Below are positions 1-9,663 of a DNA stretch of 41,055 nucleotides, one piece after another. Below the pieces are notes generated by a model. That model was not told where the DNA came from, searched no databases, and saw only the letters and a list, made by a program, of their open reading frames with translations. Position 1 is the stretch's first letter, and every line of letters starts with the position of its first letter. The position numbers and the translations under genes were made by a program. This DNA comes from a virus, in IMG/VR virus record IMGVR_UViG_3300022937_000046, positions 1 through 41,055 of that record; one strand, written 5' to 3'.

Positions 1-1
1 C

Positions 2-1105
<1,104 letters not shown>

Positions 1106-1106
1106 G

Positions 1107-1114
1107 CATAAATA
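1107..1114 (+). promoter_or_regulatory. T4-type late promoter (CATAAATA)
   Basis: CATAAATA matches the T4 late -10 consensus TATAAATA at 7 of 8 bases. With the T4 spacing (last A at -6) the predicted +1 is base 1120, the A of the next gene's ATG. It lies in the 14-bp gap between gp17 and the 701-aa gene. Confidence 0.7.
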
Positions 1115-1119
1115 ATGTT

Positions 1120-3225
1120 ATGGCAGTAAATTACAACTCAGTTGCAGAAAAAGTTTTTAAAGTCTTAAAAGGTTTTGGATTACCTGTTAAGATGTTTGAT
1201 AGTTCTGATGGCAACGAAATAGCAGATCCTAATACAGCAAGATTCTTTTTTATTGCCCAACCCAACATGATGATTAATGTTGATGATCAGAACAACGAGA
1301 TTAAAATGCATAAAGGTCCAGAAAATAGCGAAGATATGCAAAAATTAACAGACTCATTACGCAGTATAGCAAAAAATAACCTGTTAGACTTTGATTTACG
1401 TGAATTTGGAAAGGAAATTAAGCCCAAAAATTACACTTTTAGGTTAAATACAAATACTATGTCAGACAATATTCAAACAGAAGGCCTATCAGCACCGATT
1501 GGCACAACAAAAACCAGCTCACAGCATCTTGAAGGTGCCAAATTATTAATTAAACACAGAAAACCTGTAAACGAAGAAATTCCAGGTTCAAGATCAAGAA
1601 ACATCAAAGCATTATACGTTGAAAATGCAGATGGTGAAAGATTCAAATATCCATACATTCATTTAAATGGTGCTCGAGCAATGACAAGACATGTACAAGC
1701 CGGCGGAACACCTTACGATGAAGTAGGTCAATCAATTACTGGAATGAGTGAGCAGTTGAGTAAAATTAGAGAAGTAGTTAATATTGCTAGACGTTCTGCA
1801 CAGATGCAAGAACAAGCCGGTTCAATTATAAACAGTTTATTAGCAAGACAAGACAGATTAAGAGAAACTGTAAGAAGATTAACAACAGCAGAAGGTTATT
1901 CACAATACGCAGAAACATATACAGCTCCGGTAACTAAACAATTAGAGCAAAACACAATTGATGAAATGAAAAACAAATTTACAGTTTCAAACATTGACAA
2001 CAGAATTACAGAATTATTACCTTTGATTCATGAAATACATGATGAAGAAATCAACGACACAGACAGTTTAAGAAACAGAGTTTTACAGAAACTAGATAGT
2101 CCAGTTGAAATGCATCCAAGAAATCAGTCACAGTCAGATTATGATCCTAGCAAAGTTGCACAGTTCAGTGACAAGCGAGCCAAAGTTGCATATAGACTTG
2201 GTGATCTAGCGGCAAGAGCCAAAGACGATGAAATCTCAATCTATCTTGCAAGAATGAGTGACAAATTTTCTGGAATGGATGTTGAAAAAGAAAAACCAGA
2301 AGACATTGACACAATCAAATCTATCATTGCAAAAGTACAAGAACCTAAGCCAGCAGTGGCAAACAGTGAAAGTGTCACAGAAAACAAAGAACTTAAAGAA
2401 GTTACAGAATTGACAGAATCATTTGATAGAATTTTAGGAATGTTTTCTCCAAATCATGTTGCACAACATGAAGATGAAGTAGAAGAAAACACACTAAGCA
2501 CATATGCATCACAGCAAGAACTAACAAAAATGTTGCAAAATTCTATTGAAAAAGCAAAAGAGCTACAACGTATTCAATTAGATCCGCACACAGCAAAAGA
2601 TCCAGAACTACAAAAAGAATTAATGAAGCGTAAAGCAGAATTAAATGATGAAGTTCATAACATCAAAGCCAGAATGGCCGACATGGGGATCAAAAAAGAA
2701 AACACAGTAGAAGAAGATAATGCATTTAACACAGCGGCGGCCCAGGCGGCAGTAGCTGGTAAAAAAGAATTTTCATTTAATGGTAAAACATATCCAGTAA
2801 AAATGAGCAAAGAAGCGGCACAGAAACTTTTAGATGAACAAGCAGTTGAAGAAGGTCGTTTAAAAGATGAAAGAGAAAACATGGAAGCCGATGCTTCTGA
2901 TATGAGCAAAGAAGAATTTGTCAAAGCACACGGTGAAAAATATGCTCATATTTGGGACAAAGTTCAAAACGAACTAAAATACGGCACAGACGAAAGTGTT
3001 GAAGAAGGTCGTGTAAAAGACTGGTTACTAGATATGGAAGCAGATGCGGCGGCTATGTCAAAAGAAGAATTTATCAAAGCACATGGCGAACAGCATGTTG
3101 ATATCTGGAACAGAGTACAAAAAGAAATGGATGGTGATTACGAATACATGCCAGAACCAGAATTTGAATCAACAGAAAACAACACACTAGCAAGAATTAT
3201 AGAACTTTCTGGTTTAAGAAAATAA
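1120..3225 (+). CDS. Large acidic protein of unknown function with two C-terminal 51-aa repeats
   Basis: 701 aa; family not recognised. The N-terminal ~130 residues look globular. The middle is long, charged and probably helical/coiled-coil (many E, K, Q). Near the C terminus are two tandem copies of a 51-residue unit beginning VEEGR at codons starting 2845 and 2998; each contains a MEADA..MSKEEF.KAHGE core and ends in a W-containing helix. No signal peptide or catalytic motif is evident. A late promoter abuts the start codon, so late expression and a virion or assembly role are plausible inferences. No Shine-Dalgarno precedes the ATG, consistent with a leaderless late mRNA. Confidence 0.85.
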   Translation: MAVNYNSVAEKVFKVLKGFGLPVKMFDSSDGNEIADPNTARFFFIAQPNMMINVDDQNNEIKMHKGPENSEDMQKLTDSLRSIAKNNLLDFDLREFGKEIKPKNYTFRLNTNTMSDNIQTEGLSAPIGTTKTSSQHLEGAKLLIKHRKPVNEEIPGSRSRNIKALYVENADGERFKYPYIHLNGARAMTRHVQAGGTPYDEVGQSITGMSEQLSKIREVVNIARRSAQMQEQAGSIINSLLARQDRLRETVRRLTTAEGYSQYAETYTAPVTKQLEQNTIDEMKNKFTVSNIDNRITELLPLIHEIHDEEINDTDSLRNRVLQKLDSPVEMHPRNQSQSDYDPSKVAQFSDKRAKVAYRLGDLAARAKDDEISIYLARMSDKFSGMDVEKEKPEDIDTIKSIIAKVQEPKPAVANSESVTENKELKEVTELTESFDRILGMFSPNHVAQHEDEVEENTLSTYASQQELTKMLQNSIEKAKELQRIQLDPHTAKDPELQKELMKRKAELNDEVHNIKARMADMGIKKENTVEEDNAFNTAAAQAAVAGKKEFSFNGKTYPVKMSKEAAQKLLDEQAVEEGRLKDERENMEADASDMSKEEFVKAHGEKYAHIWDKVQNELKYGTDESVEEGRVKDWLLDMEADAAAMSKEEFIKAHGEQHVDIWNRVQKEMDGDYEYMPEPEFESTENNTLARIIELSGLRK

Positions 3226-3240
3226 TTTTTCAAAAACCGG

Positions 3241-3269
3241 TTGACATTTATCTAAAAGATAAATATAGT
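3241..3269 (+). promoter_or_regulatory. Sigma70-like promoter of gene 32
   Basis: TTGACA at 3241-3246, a 17-nt spacer and TATAGT at 3264-3269: near-consensus sigma70 elements. The predicted +1 is about 3276, leaving a ~77-nt leader before the gp32 ATG. Confidence 0.75.
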
Positions 3270-3303
3270 AGTGCTTAATGTTAGAAAACATTAAAGTACT
3301 AAC

Positions 3304-3355
3304 AGGCAAACATAGGCAAACATAGGCTAATATAGGCAAAAAGGAGGCTAACATG
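3304..3355 (+). repeat. Decanucleotide repeat leader of gp32 (AGGCAAACAT units)
   Basis: Four units of AGGC(A/T)AA(A/C/T)A(T/G) start at 3304, 3314, 3324 and 3334 with exact 10-nt period. A fifth, AGGCTAACAT, starts at 3345 and includes the first two bases of the ATG at 3353. The Shine-Dalgarno AAGGAGG is embedded in the last units. In T4, gp32 represses its own translation by cooperative binding to an unstructured, repetitive leader next to a pseudoknot. This array may play the same role; that is inference. Confidence 0.7.
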
Positions 3356-4396
3356 GCTACACTCGCAGAAATCCGTGCTAAACTGGCGGAACAAGAAAAA
3401 AGAACCTCATCAGCAGGTACAGTTTCAGACAATGCAATTTATCCATTCTGGAATATTCCAGAAGGAACAACTTCCACACTTAGATTTCTACCAGACGGAA
3501 ACACAGAAAACACATTTTTCTGGGTAGAAAGAGCAATGATCAAATTACCATTTCCTGGTATTAAAGGTCAAGCAGATACAAAACCAACTCTTGTACAAGT
3601 TCCTTGTATGGAAATGTTCAATGAACCATGTCCGGTACTAGCAGAAGTTAGAACTTGGTTCAAAGATTCAAGTCTAGAAGACATGGGTAGAAAATATTGG
3701 AAAAAGCGTTCTTATATTTTCCAAGGTTTTGTTGTAAATTCAACACTAGATGAAGAATCGGTACCTGAAAATCCAATTAGACGTTTTGTAATCAATCCAT
3801 CAATCTTTAACATTATTAGATCAGCATTAATGAATCCAGATATGGAAGATCTTCCAACTGATTATGAATCAGGAAGAGAATTTAAACTGACTAAAACTGC
3901 TAAAGGTGGTTATGCAGATTATTCAACTTCAACTTGGAGCTTCAAAGCAAGATCACTAGACGAGACAGAAAGATCAGCAATTGATCAACATGGTTTGTTT
4001 AATCTTAGTGATTATATGCCAAAGAAACCTTCACAAGATGAGCTAAACATTATTCAAGAAATGTTCAAAGCAAGTGTTGATGGAGAGCTTTATGATCCAG
4101 ATAGGTTTGGACAGTATTACAAGCCAGCAGGTTTGAACACTGGTAATTCAAACACATCTAATACTACAGCAAATGCAACAACAACAGCACAACCAACACC
4201 TGCTGTTGAAACTGCAACTGCTCAACCAACGGTTCAACCAACTCCTGAACCTGCAAATGCTAGTGTAACAGAATCAGTTACAGTAGCAGAAAAACAACCT
4301 GAGTCACCAGCACCAGCACAGCCGGCAGAAACTGGCAAAGTTGCCGCTGATGATATCTTGGCTATGATTAGAAATAGACAAGCTAACAAAGGTTAA
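3353..4396 (+). CDS. 32: Single-stranded DNA-binding protein gp32
   Basis: 347 aa. T4 gp32-type SSB that coats ssDNA during replication, recombination and repair and recruits UvsY. The N terminus (MATLAEIRAKLAEQE) resembles the cooperativity domain. The core carries the gp32 signature around residues 28-60 (YPFWNIPEGTTSTLRFLPDG) and a Cys pair C85/C93 where T4 has its zinc module; the complete Cys3-His zinc set is not obvious. After residue ~255 comes a long Thr/Pro/Ala-rich linker and a short conserved helix (ADDILAMIRNR). A strong SD (AAGGAGG) precedes the start. It heads the uvsX-uvsY-uvsW block and has its own sigma70 promoter and a terminator behind it. Confidence 0.93.
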   Translation: MATLAEIRAKLAEQEKRTSSAGTVSDNAIYPFWNIPEGTTSTLRFLPDGNTENTFFWVERAMIKLPFPGIKGQADTKPTLVQVPCMEMFNEPCPVLAEVRTWFKDSSLEDMGRKYWKKRSYIFQGFVVNSTLDEESVPENPIRRFVINPSIFNIIRSALMNPDMEDLPTDYESGREFKLTKTAKGGYADYSTSTWSFKARSLDETERSAIDQHGLFNLSDYMPKKPSQDELNIIQEMFKASVDGELYDPDRFGQYYKPAGLNTGNSNTSNTTANATTTAQPTPAVETATAQPTVQPTPEPANASVTESVTVAEKQPESPAPAQPAETGKVAADDILAMIRNRQANKG

Positions 4397-4404
4397 TGTA
4401 TAAT
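4375..4404 (+). promoter_or_regulatory. Possible sigma70-like promoter for uvsX
   Basis: TAGACA at 4375-4380, an 18-nt spacer and a perfect TATAAT at 4399-4404. The predicted +1 (~4411) falls inside the 5' arm of the terminator hairpin at 4408-4436, so a transcript from here would lack the outer base pairs of that hairpin. Only one base departs from the -35 consensus. Confidence 0.45.
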
Positions 4405-4407
4405 TAT

Positions 4408-4436
4408 GAGCGTGAGGAAACTCACGCTCTTTCTTT
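4408..4436 (+). terminator. Rho-independent terminator after gp32
   Basis: A 9-bp perfect stem GAGCGTGAG/CTCACGCTC closed by a GAAA tetraloop, followed by TTTCTTT. It sits between gp32 and uvsX and should limit read-through of the abundant gp32 message. Confidence 0.9.
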
Positions 4437-4447
4437 AGGAGGTAAAA

Positions 4448-5542
4448 ATGGTAAGACCGTTTGACGTAAGTAAATTTAGAACCAGTCTAACAAAAAACAT
4501 TCAAGGCATTAGTGTAGGTTTTGAATCTGACCCAAACACTTGGGTATCAACTGGTAATTATACACTAAATTATCTAATCAGTGGTGACTTTCAAAGAGGT
4601 ATTCCTTTAGGTAGAGTAACCATGTTAGCAGGTGAATCAGGTTCTGGTAAGAGTTTGATCGCATCTGGTAATCTTATTAAAAATGCACAAGAGCAAGGTA
4701 TTTTTTGTGTGGCATTAGATTCTGAAAATGCATTACACGAAGATTGGTTACAAGCACTAGGTGTAGACACGAACCCAGATAAACTGCTTAGAATTAATGT
4801 TGCTATGGTAGATGATGTTGCTAAAATTATCAGTGATTTTATCACAAACTACAGCAAAGAATATGATAGTAAAGATGAGTCTGAAAGACCAAAGATTCTT
4901 TTTATTATTGACAGTTTAGGTATGTTGCTAACACCAACTGATAGAGATCAGTTTGAAAAAGGTGACATGAAAGGTGACTTAGGAAGAAAAGCCAAATCGC
5001 TGACTGCATTGATTAGAAACACAGTAAACCTTATTGGAAATTACAATATTGGTTTAGTAGCAACTAACCATACATATGCTTCGCAAGATATGTTTGATCC
5101 AGATGATAAAATATCAGGTGGACAAGGATTTGTGTATGCAAGTTCAGTTGTGGTTGCTATGAAAAAACTCAAACTAAAAGAAGATGAAGATGGTAATAAA
5201 ATTTCTGATGTTACAGGTATTAGATCAGCTATTAAGGTTATGAAAACTAGATTCAATAAACCGTTTGAATCTGTTCAAGTCAAAATACCTTATGAATCAG
5301 GAATGGATCCATATTCAGGATTAGTTGAGCTTTTTGAGAAAAAAGGTTTGTTGGTCAAAGAAGGCAACAGATTAAAATATGTTGACCTTGAAGGCAAAGA
5401 ACACAAATACTACAGAAAGCAATGGACTGGTGAAAATCTTGATTTAATCATGTCAGAATTTAATCAACAGGTAAAACTAAATAACACCGAAGGAGCAACA
5501 GTTGAACATGAAGACACAAATGGAGGCGGAGATGCTTCTTGA
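4448..5542 (+). CDS. uvsX: UvsX, RecA-like recombinase
   Basis: 364 aa, T4 UvsX/RecA family: an ATP-dependent strand-exchange protein for recombination-dependent replication. Walker A GESGSGKS at residues 62-69; Walker B ILFIIDSLGM with D155; loop region DRDQFEKGDMKGDLGRKAKSL resembles DNA-binding loop 1. The C terminus is acidic. The start is set by an AGGAGG SD 5 nt upstream of the ATG. The stop overlaps the start of the next gene. uvsY and uvsW follow directly, forming the classic T4 recombination set. Confidence 0.93.
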   Translation: MVRPFDVSKFRTSLTKNIQGISVGFESDPNTWVSTGNYTLNYLISGDFQRGIPLGRVTMLAGESGSGKSLIASGNLIKNAQEQGIFCVALDSENALHEDWLQALGVDTNPDKLLRINVAMVDDVAKIISDFITNYSKEYDSKDESERPKILFIIDSLGMLLTPTDRDQFEKGDMKGDLGRKAKSLTALIRNTVNLIGNYNIGLVATNHTYASQDMFDPDDKISGGQGFVYASSVVVAMKKLKLKEDEDGNKISDVTGIRSAIKVMKTRFNKPFESVQVKIPYESGMDPYSGLVELFEKKGLLVKEGNRLKYVDLEGKEHKYYRKQWTGENLDLIMSEFNQQVKLNNTEGATVEHEDTNGGGDAS

Positions 5543-5756
5543 AGCATGGCAAAAACTGATAGAATATGTGCCAGCTAAAGACAAAGTTGACGCCGCAAGA
5601 TCATATGTAGCTTTAATCGACGATTACAATCTTGACGAAGCATCGTTACAAGAACTCAAAGATAATGACACATATCTTGAAGCCGCAATTCAAGACTATT
5701 ATGATGAGTTAGAAGACGAAGAAGATCAAGATTGGGACAGTCAAGAGGACTGGTAA
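5532..5756 (+). CDS. Small acidic protein between uvsX and uvsY
   Basis: 74 aa from the ATG at 5532, chosen because GGAGG lies 5 nt upstream and the ATG overlaps the uvsX stop; upstream ATGs at 5502, 5508 and 5520 have poorer SD placement. The protein is helical and very acidic, ending in a D/E-rich tail with three Trp-containing DW/EDW patches. Family not recognised. Its overlap with uvsX and with uvsY (TAATG) shows tight translational coupling, so a role near recombination is possible but unproven. Confidence 0.75.
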   Translation: MLLEAWQKLIEYVPAKDKVDAARSYVALIDDYNLDEASLQELKDNDTYLEAAIQDYYDELEDEEDQDWDSQEDW

Positions 5757-6229
5757 TGCCACAGGGATGGTATAATCAAGTTTCAGCAGACCTTGGCAAA
5801 ATTGTTGATTGTATTGATTTTTACGAAACACAACTAGAAGAAGCACGAGTTGAATGTGGGCTTTCTGGTAACATTGAAAAAAATGCTACCAGAATACCCG
5901 GCATTGTTGAGCATCGTTTTAATCAATTACAAGAAATTGAAGCAATACTAGAATTTCTCAACATACAATTAAGAAAAATACGCAGTAAACACTATAAAAA
6001 ATATTTAGAAAGTTATCAACGAGCATTGACCAGTCGTGATGTTGAAAAATACATAGACGGCGAAGACGAAGTTGTTGACATGACAAATATTTTAAATGAG
6101 TTTGCACTTTTAAGGAACAAATATTTGGGTCTCATGAAAGCTATTGATTCTAAACAGTTTCAGATTAATAACATTGTCAAATTGCGAGTAGCAGGGCTTG
6201 ATGATGCTGAACTGTTTGCAAAAAAATAA
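5756..6229 (+). CDS. uvsY: UvsY, recombination mediator
   Basis: 157 aa. UvsY loads UvsX on gp32-covered ssDNA. The C-terminal half follows the T4 UvsY pattern: a basic K/Y-rich segment, a SYQRALTSRDVEKYIDG stretch equivalent to the T4 KSEMKTVLSADKDV region, then an amphipathic helix ending in the AIDSKQFQINNIVKLR equivalent of AIKSRGFAIKHIQDMR. Size and position between uvsX and uvsW agree. The start at 5756 overlaps the upstream stop (TAATG) with GAGG 7 nt upstream; the longer reading from 5732 would need a non-ATG-coupled start. Identification rests on remembered sequence pattern and context. Confidence 0.82.
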   Translation: MPQGWYNQVSADLGKIVDCIDFYETQLEEARVECGLSGNIEKNATRIPGIVEHRFNQLQEIEAILEFLNIQLRKIRSKHYKKYLESYQRALTSRDVEKYIDGEDEVVDMTNILNEFALLRNKYLGLMKAIDSKQFQINNIVKLRVAGLDDAELFAKK

Positions 6230-6244
6230 CTTTTGTGTTAATAT
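6216..6244 (+). promoter_or_regulatory. Sigma70-like promoter of uvsW (leaderless geometry)
   Basis: TTGCAA at 6216-6221, a 17-nt spacer, TAATAT at 6239-6244. Seven bases past the -10 is 6251, the A of the uvsW ATG. No SD is present before uvsW. Confidence 0.55.
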
Positions 6245-6250
6245 TACATT

Positions 6251-7702
6251 ATGCAAAAAGCAATCTTACACATTAGAGATGAAGTAAATGTCAAGTTTGA
6301 AGGACTTGATGTTGCTACAAGGCGAAAAATTTCTGACAAATTAAAATATTTTGTACCTTATGCTTATCATCTCCCAGCATATAAATTAGGAAGATGGGAT
6401 GGTTTTATTAGATTCTGTGATATAGGTGCAAGAACATATCTTAACCTTATTGAAAAAATACTGCCTGTTGTTGAACAACAAGGATATGAAATCGAAATTA
6501 AAGATGATAGAAACGACTGGAACTTTGAGTTTAACAAAGTCGATGCCATGTACTTAGCTAATATGACTTGGCCAAAAGGTCATCAACTTGATGGTGAGCC
6601 AATTGTACTTAGAGACTATCAAGTTGATGTGATTAACAATTTTATTGCCAATCCTCAAAGTCTACAAGAAGTAGCAACCGGTGCCGGTAAAACAATTATT
6701 ACAGCATCGTTGAGTAAACTCTGTGAAAAATATGGCAGAACAATAGTTATTGTGCCAAACAAAAGTTTGGTTTCACAAACAGAAGAAGATTATAAAAATA
6801 TAGGTTTAGATGTAGGTGTGTATTTTGGAGAAAGAAAAGAATTAAATCATCAACACACAATTTGTACTTGGCAAAGTCTTAACGTACTACACAAAAAAAC
6901 AAAGAAACAAGAATCTGACTTTCCTATTGATGAATTTTTAGATGGTGTAGTGTGTGTAATGGTTGATGAAGTACACATGGCAAAAGCAGATGTATTAAAA
7001 CAACTGTTAACAGGACCTTTTGCAAATGTACCAATTAGATGGGGATTAACAGGTACAGTACCCAAAGAAGAATATGAAAAAGCCAGTTTGGTAGCAAGTT
7101 TAGGCTCTGTTATAAGTTCTCTCAGTGCCAGTGAATTGCAAGACAAAGGTGTTCTAGCACAATGTCATGTTAATGTTATTCAAACACAAGATATCCAGTC
7201 TTTTAGAAGTTATCAAGAAGAATTAACTTATTTGACAACAAACAATTATAGATTAGAATTTTTAAGTAACTTAGTTGAAGAAATAAGATCTGGCGGTAAT
7301 ACTTTGATATTGGTTGATAGAATCAAAACTGGAGAATTGTTAAAAGACCTAATACCAGGCAGTGTGTTTATTCAAGGTAAAACCAAAATGGAAGAAAGAC
7401 AAGAAGAATATGATGAAGTTGCTACTGAACAATACAAAGTACTAATAGCAACATATGGTGTTGCCGCGGTTGGTATTAATATACCGAGAATATTTAATTT
7501 GGTTCTTATGGAACCTGGAAAAAGTTTTGTCAGAGTTATCCAAAGTATTGGAAGAGGCATTAGAAAAGCCAAAGACAAAGATCATGTACAAATTTGGGAT
7601 ATAACTTCTAGTTGTAAATTTTCAAAAAGACACTTAACAACCAGAAAAAAGTTTTACAAAGAAGCAAATTATCCGTATACTGTAAACAAGGTGAATTTAT
7701 GA
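6251..7702 (+). CDS. uvsW: UvsW, SF2 DNA/RNA helicase
   Basis: 483 aa. T4 UvsW unwinds branched DNA and R-loops and helps switch from origin- to recombination-dependent replication. Residues 1-110 form the N-terminal DNA-binding region of the T4 protein. Helicase motifs in order: Q-type RDYQ at ~121; Walker A ATGAGKT at 142-148; DEVH at 239-242; GLTGT motif III-like near 270; C-terminal RecA domain with QSIGRGIRK (motif VI) near 432. The ATG has no SD and sits on the predicted +1 of the upstream promoter. The 3' end overlaps the next gene by 4 nt. Confidence 0.93.
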   Translation: MQKAILHIRDEVNVKFEGLDVATRRKISDKLKYFVPYAYHLPAYKLGRWDGFIRFCDIGARTYLNLIEKILPVVEQQGYEIEIKDDRNDWNFEFNKVDAMYLANMTWPKGHQLDGEPIVLRDYQVDVINNFIANPQSLQEVATGAGKTIITASLSKLCEKYGRTIVIVPNKSLVSQTEEDYKNIGLDVGVYFGERKELNHQHTICTWQSLNVLHKKTKKQESDFPIDEFLDGVVCVMVDEVHMAKADVLKQLLTGPFANVPIRWGLTGTVPKEEYEKASLVASLGSVISSLSASELQDKGVLAQCHVNVIQTQDIQSFRSYQEELTYLTTNNYRLEFLSNLVEEIRSGGNTLILVDRIKTGELLKDLIPGSVFIQGKTKMEERQEEYDEVATEQYKVLIATYGVAAVGINIPRIFNLVLMEPGKSFVRVIQSIGRGIRKAKDKDHVQIWDITSSCKFSKRHLTTRKKFYKEANYPYTVNKVNL

Positions 7703-8199
7703 GAATATTAACAACAACAAACGAATCATACAATTTAGATTGTGTGCCAGAAACAGTAGACGATTTACAATACTGTGTATTAGACACTACAAATAAAAAC
7801 AACATTGACTTCTTTTTTATTCCATTAATTTTTATGGAAACATTTTCTGCTCCTAGCATGATTATGGAAATTGGACCTTATAATGTGCAAATGCCAATTG
7901 ATTGGAGTATACTAGTTGTTGAAAAAGAATTAGGACAGTGTGAAATGGTTCCATTAACCAGTTTAAATGATAGAGGTTTTGAAGCACTTGTAATTAATCC
8001 ATTAACTGTTAAAATGGTAGAATCATATGAAATTAAAATTGTAAATGTATTTCAAGAAGTGAAATGGTATTTTCCAAAACTCAAACACGGGCATATAATG
8101 AGTGTTCCAGCAAAAGAAGGAAAAAACTCTCCTTGTATGTTTTTTGCTAAAGATATTAACCAAATACCCGATGTGCTTGATGTTGGAAGTTTTTTATGA
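7699..8199 (+). CDS. Conserved-looking protein of unknown function downstream of uvsW
   Basis: 166 aa; family not recognised. No signal peptide, transmembrane helix or nucleotide-binding motif is seen. The composition is mixed beta-type with hydrophobic strands and ends in DVGSFL. It overlaps uvsW by 4 nt (ATGA) and the clamp-loader-like gene by 4 nt, so it is part of the replication transcription unit; function remains unknown. Confidence 0.8.
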   Translation: MRILTTTNESYNLDCVPETVDDLQYCVLDTTNKNNIDFFFIPLIFMETFSAPSMIMEIGPYNVQMPIDWSILVVEKELGQCEMVPLTSLNDRGFEALVINPLTVKMVESYEIKIVNVFQEVKWYFPKLKHGHIMSVPAKEGKNSPCMFFAKDINQIPDVLDVGSFL

Positions 8200-8672
8200 G
8201 CAAACCAAATATAAACTTAAATCAACTTTTATATAATTTAGATATTGGCAAACATGATTGGTATGAAAATCTTGACAGTGAAACTAAAAAAAGTTTTTCA
8301 CCTTATGTGACAATGCGTTTTGCATCAAATGTAAAAGCAAATAAAATATTACAAGAATCACATATTGAAAATGTTAATGAATTCTGTAATAAACACTTTT
8401 CATTGACACAAAAACATGGTGATGATAGTTTGCTTTTTTGGAAGTTATTGTGTTTGTGTGGCACAGGAAAAAAACAGTTTCATCCATGGCTTAAAGCACC
8501 TAAAGGCAAAGGTAAAAAAACCAAGTTGTTTGACTTTGTACAGAGTTGCTATCCAACATACAAAGATGATGAAATTGAATTACTATTAAAAGTATTAGAC
8601 AACAAAGAATTAAGACAATTAGCAAAGTCATCTGGATTAGATGACAAAGAAATCAAAGCGTTGATAAAATGA
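8196..8672 (+). CDS. 62: Clamp-loader small subunit, gp62-like
   Basis: 158 aa. Likely the T4-like clamp-loader subunit that, with gp44, loads the gp45 sliding clamp. Recognition is by pattern: an N-terminal helix then FSPYVTMRFASN (the PY.V.R.LS segment), a middle helix, K.QFHPWLKAPK (the K.RF.PW.K segment), then a C-terminal helix pair in which LLLKVLDNKELRQL resembles the typical L..LS.E.L ending. It overlaps both neighbours by 4 nt. gp44 itself is not in the window. The family match is from memory of the motif order and is moderately certain. Confidence 0.62.
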   Translation: MSKPNINLNQLLYNLDIGKHDWYENLDSETKKSFSPYVTMRFASNVKANKILQESHIENVNEFCNKHFSLTQKHGDDSLLFWKLLCLCGTGKKQFHPWLKAPKGKGKKTKLFDFVQSCYPTYKDDEIELLLKVLDNKELRQLAKSSGLDDKEIKALIK

Positions 8673-9346
8673 CATATGAATGTAAGTTTTGTAAAAAAAG
8701 TTTTGGTAGCGAAAGAACATTGATTACACATCTTTGTGAACCAAAACGCAGATGGAACAACAGAAATGAAAAAAATGTACAGTTGGCATTTCGTTGTTTT
8801 CAACACTTTTGGCGTATCACAAGCACTAATATGAAAAGTGAAAAAACTTACGATGATTTTATGACAAGCAAATACTACTTGGCATTCGTAAAATTTGCAA
8901 ACTATGTGATGGGAGTATACATAGCCAGTGTAGAAGACTATATTGAATGGTTGTTAAAACAACGAATAAGAATTGACAAATGGTCAAGTGATACAGTGTA
9001 TGAACAGTATATCAAAGAATTTAATGTTCGAGAAAGTGTTGATCGTGCTGTTGAAAGAACTATTTTGTCAATTAAACAATGGTCTGAAGAAAACCAAAAA
9101 GATTGGACAGCATTTTTCAAAGAAGTAAGTGTTCCAAGAGCAGTACATATGATCAGGTCTGGTAAAATATCTCCATGGGTGTTATATAACAGCAAAGGTG
9201 GATTAAAACTGTTAGAAAGTTTAAATGATGAACAGATGATCATGATTGAAGAATATGTGTCACCACCAGCATGGAGTGAAAGATTTCAAACAAGTCCAGA
9301 GGATGTTGAATTTGTTTTAAACTTAACCAAGAAAGCAGGATTATAA
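8669..9346 (+). CDS. Protein with N-terminal C2HC zinc finger
   Basis: 225 aa. Residues 4-24 form a compact zinc finger with C5-x2-C8 and H21-x-C23, followed by a basic RRWNNRNEK stretch; this suggests nucleic-acid binding. The remaining ~190 residues are helical and Trp-rich, with no family I can name. ATGA overlap with the clamp-loader-like gene places it in the replication operon. A role in transcription or replication control is inference only. Confidence 0.8.
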   Translation: MTYECKFCKKSFGSERTLITHLCEPKRRWNNRNEKNVQLAFRCFQHFWRITSTNMKSEKTYDDFMTSKYYLAFVKFANYVMGVYIASVEDYIEWLLKQRIRIDKWSSDTVYEQYIKEFNVRESVDRAVERTILSIKQWSEENQKDWTAFFKEVSVPRAVHMIRSGKISPWVLYNSKGGLKLLESLNDEQMIMIEEYVSPPAWSERFQTSPEDVEFVLNLTKKAGL

Positions 9347-9663
9347 TGAGTATGAACACAATTGACAGTTTGTTAAAAGTAGTAGCAACGTCAATGACAC
9401 TCAGTAAAACCAAAAACAAAGAACTTAAAAAACAATGGTTACAATTAGAAATGATGACACAATTGGTTGAAAAAGAATTATTTAAAATGAATTTAGACAC
9501 AATTGAAGGTGTGTTGCAAGATTTAGACAACACCAAAGCTAGATTAAACATGCTAGAACAATATTTTGGTGCATTTAAAAACAGATTAGAAAGTCATATT
9601 GATATAAACGAAAAAAATATGAAAGCAGTTAAAAAAAGATTAGGTTTAAAAAACAATGATTAA
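9346..9663 (+). CDS. Small coiled-coil protein
   Basis: 105 aa, almost wholly helical with heptad-like spacing of leucines (e.g. LLKVVATSMTLSK and the DTIEGVLQDLDNTKARLNMLEQ segment), K/E-rich, ending KKRLGLKNND. Family not recognised. The ATG overlaps the previous stop (TAATG); a second ATG at 9352 is an alternative. It overlaps the DnaE-like gene by 8 nt. Confidence 0.75.
   Translation: MSMNTIDSLLKVVATSMTLSKTKNKELKKQWLQLEMMTQLVEKELFKMNLDTIEGVLQDLDNTKARLNMLEQYFGAFKNRLESHIDINEKNMKAVKKRLGLKNND

Noticed and set aside
3304-3350. Possible CRISPR-like array
   Set aside because: Ten-base direct repeats without spacers, ending in a start codon; a leader repeat, not CRISPR.
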